Assembly (NCBI GenBank): GCA_904502105.1
Contig: CAJGDF010000103.1
Span: forward strand, 1 to 6,491
Direction of reading: 5' to 3'
Length of the DNA: 6,491 nt
Origin: an uncultured Clostridia bacterium
GTDB lineage: Bacteria; Bacillota; Clostridia; Oscillospirales; UBA644
In this document: in pieces, positions 5,666 through 6,491 of the stretch
Position numbering within the stretch: the stretch's first letter is position 1
How the letters are laid out: every line of letters begins with the position of its first letter
Translations under genes and position numbers: made by a program
Notes under the pieces: model-generated
Seen by the model: only the letters and a program-made list of their open reading frames with translations
The model's database searches: none
Told to the model about the DNA's origin: nothing

Positions 5666-6115
5666 ATGAATGAATTAACAACCATGATTATGGTCGAAAA
5701 CGAAAAAACAGGCGAGGTTGTTGTTATCGACCGTTTGAAAAAATATCCCGGCATTTGCTTCCCCGGCGGCCATATCGAAATAGGCGAAAGCTTTACTGCA
5801 TGCGCTATCCGCGAAATAAAAGAGGAAACAGGGCTTGATATCAAAAATCCCGTGCTCTGCGGTATTGTTAACTGGGCAAAAAAGGATTCTCCCGACCGAT
5901 ATGTTGAATATCTCTTCCGTGCCACCGAATTTTCGGGTACACTCAGCGAAGGAACGGACGAGGGTAGGGTGTTCTGGACAAAAAAAGAAGATCTTCCAAA
6001 TATGAACCTCTCCATGAACTTCGATTTTTACCTGCCCGCTTTCTTCTCCGATAAACCGGTCGAACTCTTCGGCGAATGGACAGACGGCTTCGACACCGCT
6101 CCCGTAATTCAATAA
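5666..6115 (+). CDS. Nudix hydrolase, MutT/8-oxo-dGTP diphosphatase-like
   Basis: This 149-residue cytoplasmic pyrophosphohydrolase would cleave a nucleoside diphosphate linked to another group. The Nudix box is complete: Gly35, Glu41, then REIKEETGL (Arg49, Glu50, Glu53, Glu54, Gly56), matching GX5EX7REUXEEXGU with all metal-binding glutamates. The N-terminus (ELTTMIMVENEKTGEVVVIDR) and FPGGHIEIGES resemble clostridial proteins annotated as 8-oxo-dGTP diphosphatase, but substrate cannot be decided from sequence. ATG 5666 comes one base after the carboxypeptidase stop. The nearest ribosome site, GGAG at 5650-5653, is 12 bases away, longer than ideal, so translation may depend on coupling with the upstream gene. 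A hairpin terminator follows six bases after the stop codon, making this the last gene of the two-gene operon. Confidence 0.92.
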   Translation: MNELTTMIMVENEKTGEVVVIDRLKKYPGICFPGGHIEIGESFTACAIREIKEETGLDIKNPVLCGIVNWAKKDSPDRYVEYLFRATEFSGTLSEGTDEGRVFWTKKEDLPNMNLSMNFDFYLPAFFSDKPVELFGEWTDGFDTAPVIQ

Positions 6116-6121
6116 AAGATT

Positions 6122-6147
6122 AAGAACTCCGATTTCTCGGAGTTCTT
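6122..6147. terminator. Bidirectional intrinsic terminator between convergent genes
   Basis: The perfect 11-bp stem AAGAACTCCGA/TCGGAGTTCTT (6122-6132 with 6137-6147) closes a TTTC loop, which reads GAAA on the minus strand. The plus-strand 3' arm runs into TTCTTTGTTTATT. On the minus strand the stem is followed by AATCTTTTATT. It lies between the Nudix stop codon and the stop codon of the minus-strand permease and can serve both. Confidence 0.88.
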
Positions 6148-6153
6148 TGTTTA

Positions 6154-6491
6154 TTATTTGATCTTTTCACTTGTATCAATTTTATAAATTGCGATAACGG
6201 GGACAATAGAAAGAACGACTGCAAGAATAACCGTTACAACCGCTGCGAAAACAACCGTAAATGGTGTTATAACTGTAAAATAACCGATCTCGCTGCTTGC
6301 GTATGCTTCGTTGAACGATAATGCGATCATTGAACCCAATGCAAGAATAAGTCCTGTGAATGCATATTTAATAAATTTAAGTACCATTTCAAAAAACAGT
6401 ATTGGCATTGAGATACCCACGAGCTTTTTGACTGCCACCTGATATGAAATACTGTCAACATAAAAAATACTTATAACGATTATGCTGAGTA
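6154..6491 (-). CDS. FtsX-like ABC transporter permease, C-terminal part, runs off the window
   Basis: The minus-strand frame is open from the window edge to the stop at 6154-6156, so only the last 112 residues or so are visible, and the GTG at 6438 is probably internal. The visible part fits the end of an FtsX/MacB-type permease. It has the end of a membrane segment, then the cytoplasmic stretch VAVKKLVGISMPILF, which matches the family's 'REIGILKALGAS' coupling region. A membrane segment near TGLILALGSMIALSF, a short extracytoplasmic loop and a last membrane segment (VVTVILAVVLSIVPVIAIYKI) follow. The end, KIDTSEKIK, resembles the family's 'rIdPvEaLR' tail. Such permeases work with an ABC ATPase in efflux, peptide sensing or lipoprotein release; the partner and the substrate are not visible. 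It converges on the Nudix gene. Confidence 0.72.
   Translation of the reverse strand, partial: LSIIVISIFYVDSISYQVAVKKLVGISMPILFFEMVLKFIKYAFTGLILALGSMIALSFNEAYASSEIGYFTVITPFTVVFAAVVTVILAVVLSIVPVIAIYKIDTSEKIK

Noticed and set aside
5431..6112. Long minus-strand open frames opposite the carboxypeptidase and Nudix genes
   Set aside because: Both plus-strand proteins have complete catalytic motifs; the antisense products are Phe/Ser-rich and match nothing I recognise.
6154..6438. A complete 94-residue membrane protein starting at GTG 6438
   Set aside because: The frame stays open to the window edge and the upstream residues continue an FtsX-like membrane segment, so a truncated larger permease is more likely.

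Overview
The window looks like chromosomal DNA of a spore-forming member of the Clostridia (Bacillota). The reasons are the sporulation pair yqfC-yqfD, a VanR/VanS-type two-component system, strong GGAGG-like ribosome sites, two textbook sigma-A promoters, and moderately AT-rich coding sequence. A gut Oscillospiraceae/Ruminococcaceae-like source would fit, but that is inference. Coding density is high and no gap exceeds about 120 bases. I see no mobile element, CRISPR array or phage gene.

Left part, plus strand (1-2908): a tight operon encodes the C-terminal four fifths of an OmpR/VanR-type response regulator (5' end outside the window), an unrecognised 109-residue membrane-anchored or lipoprotein-like protein, and a 672-residue multi-pass sensor histidine kinase. 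The small middle protein is the most interesting item. Its C-terminal 40 residues align without gaps to the first half of the DNA-binding domain of the regulator encoded just upstream, but it has no recognition helix or wing, and its predicted topology puts this piece outside the membrane.

Middle, minus strand (2909-4670): yqfC and yqfD form a two-gene sporulation operon. A tRNA-Leu(CAG) follows, with its own consensus promoter placed directly after the yqfD stop codon. Two hairpins (2981-3008 and 2916-2945) separate the tRNA from the end of the histidine kinase gene and probably stop transcription arriving from both sides.

Right part (4671-6491): a divergent intergenic region carries a second consensus promoter and an 18-bp imperfect palindrome. 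It drives, on the plus strand, a membrane-anchored VanY-type D,D-carboxypeptidase followed one base later by a Nudix hydrolase. A good bidirectional hairpin terminator (6122-6147) ends that operon and also faces the 3' end of a minus-strand FtsX-like ABC transporter permease that runs off the window.

The genes suggest an envelope theme: a VanRS-like sensor system, a peptidoglycan-trimming carboxypeptidase, and sporulation membrane proteins. The sequence does not show that the two-component system controls the carboxypeptidase.
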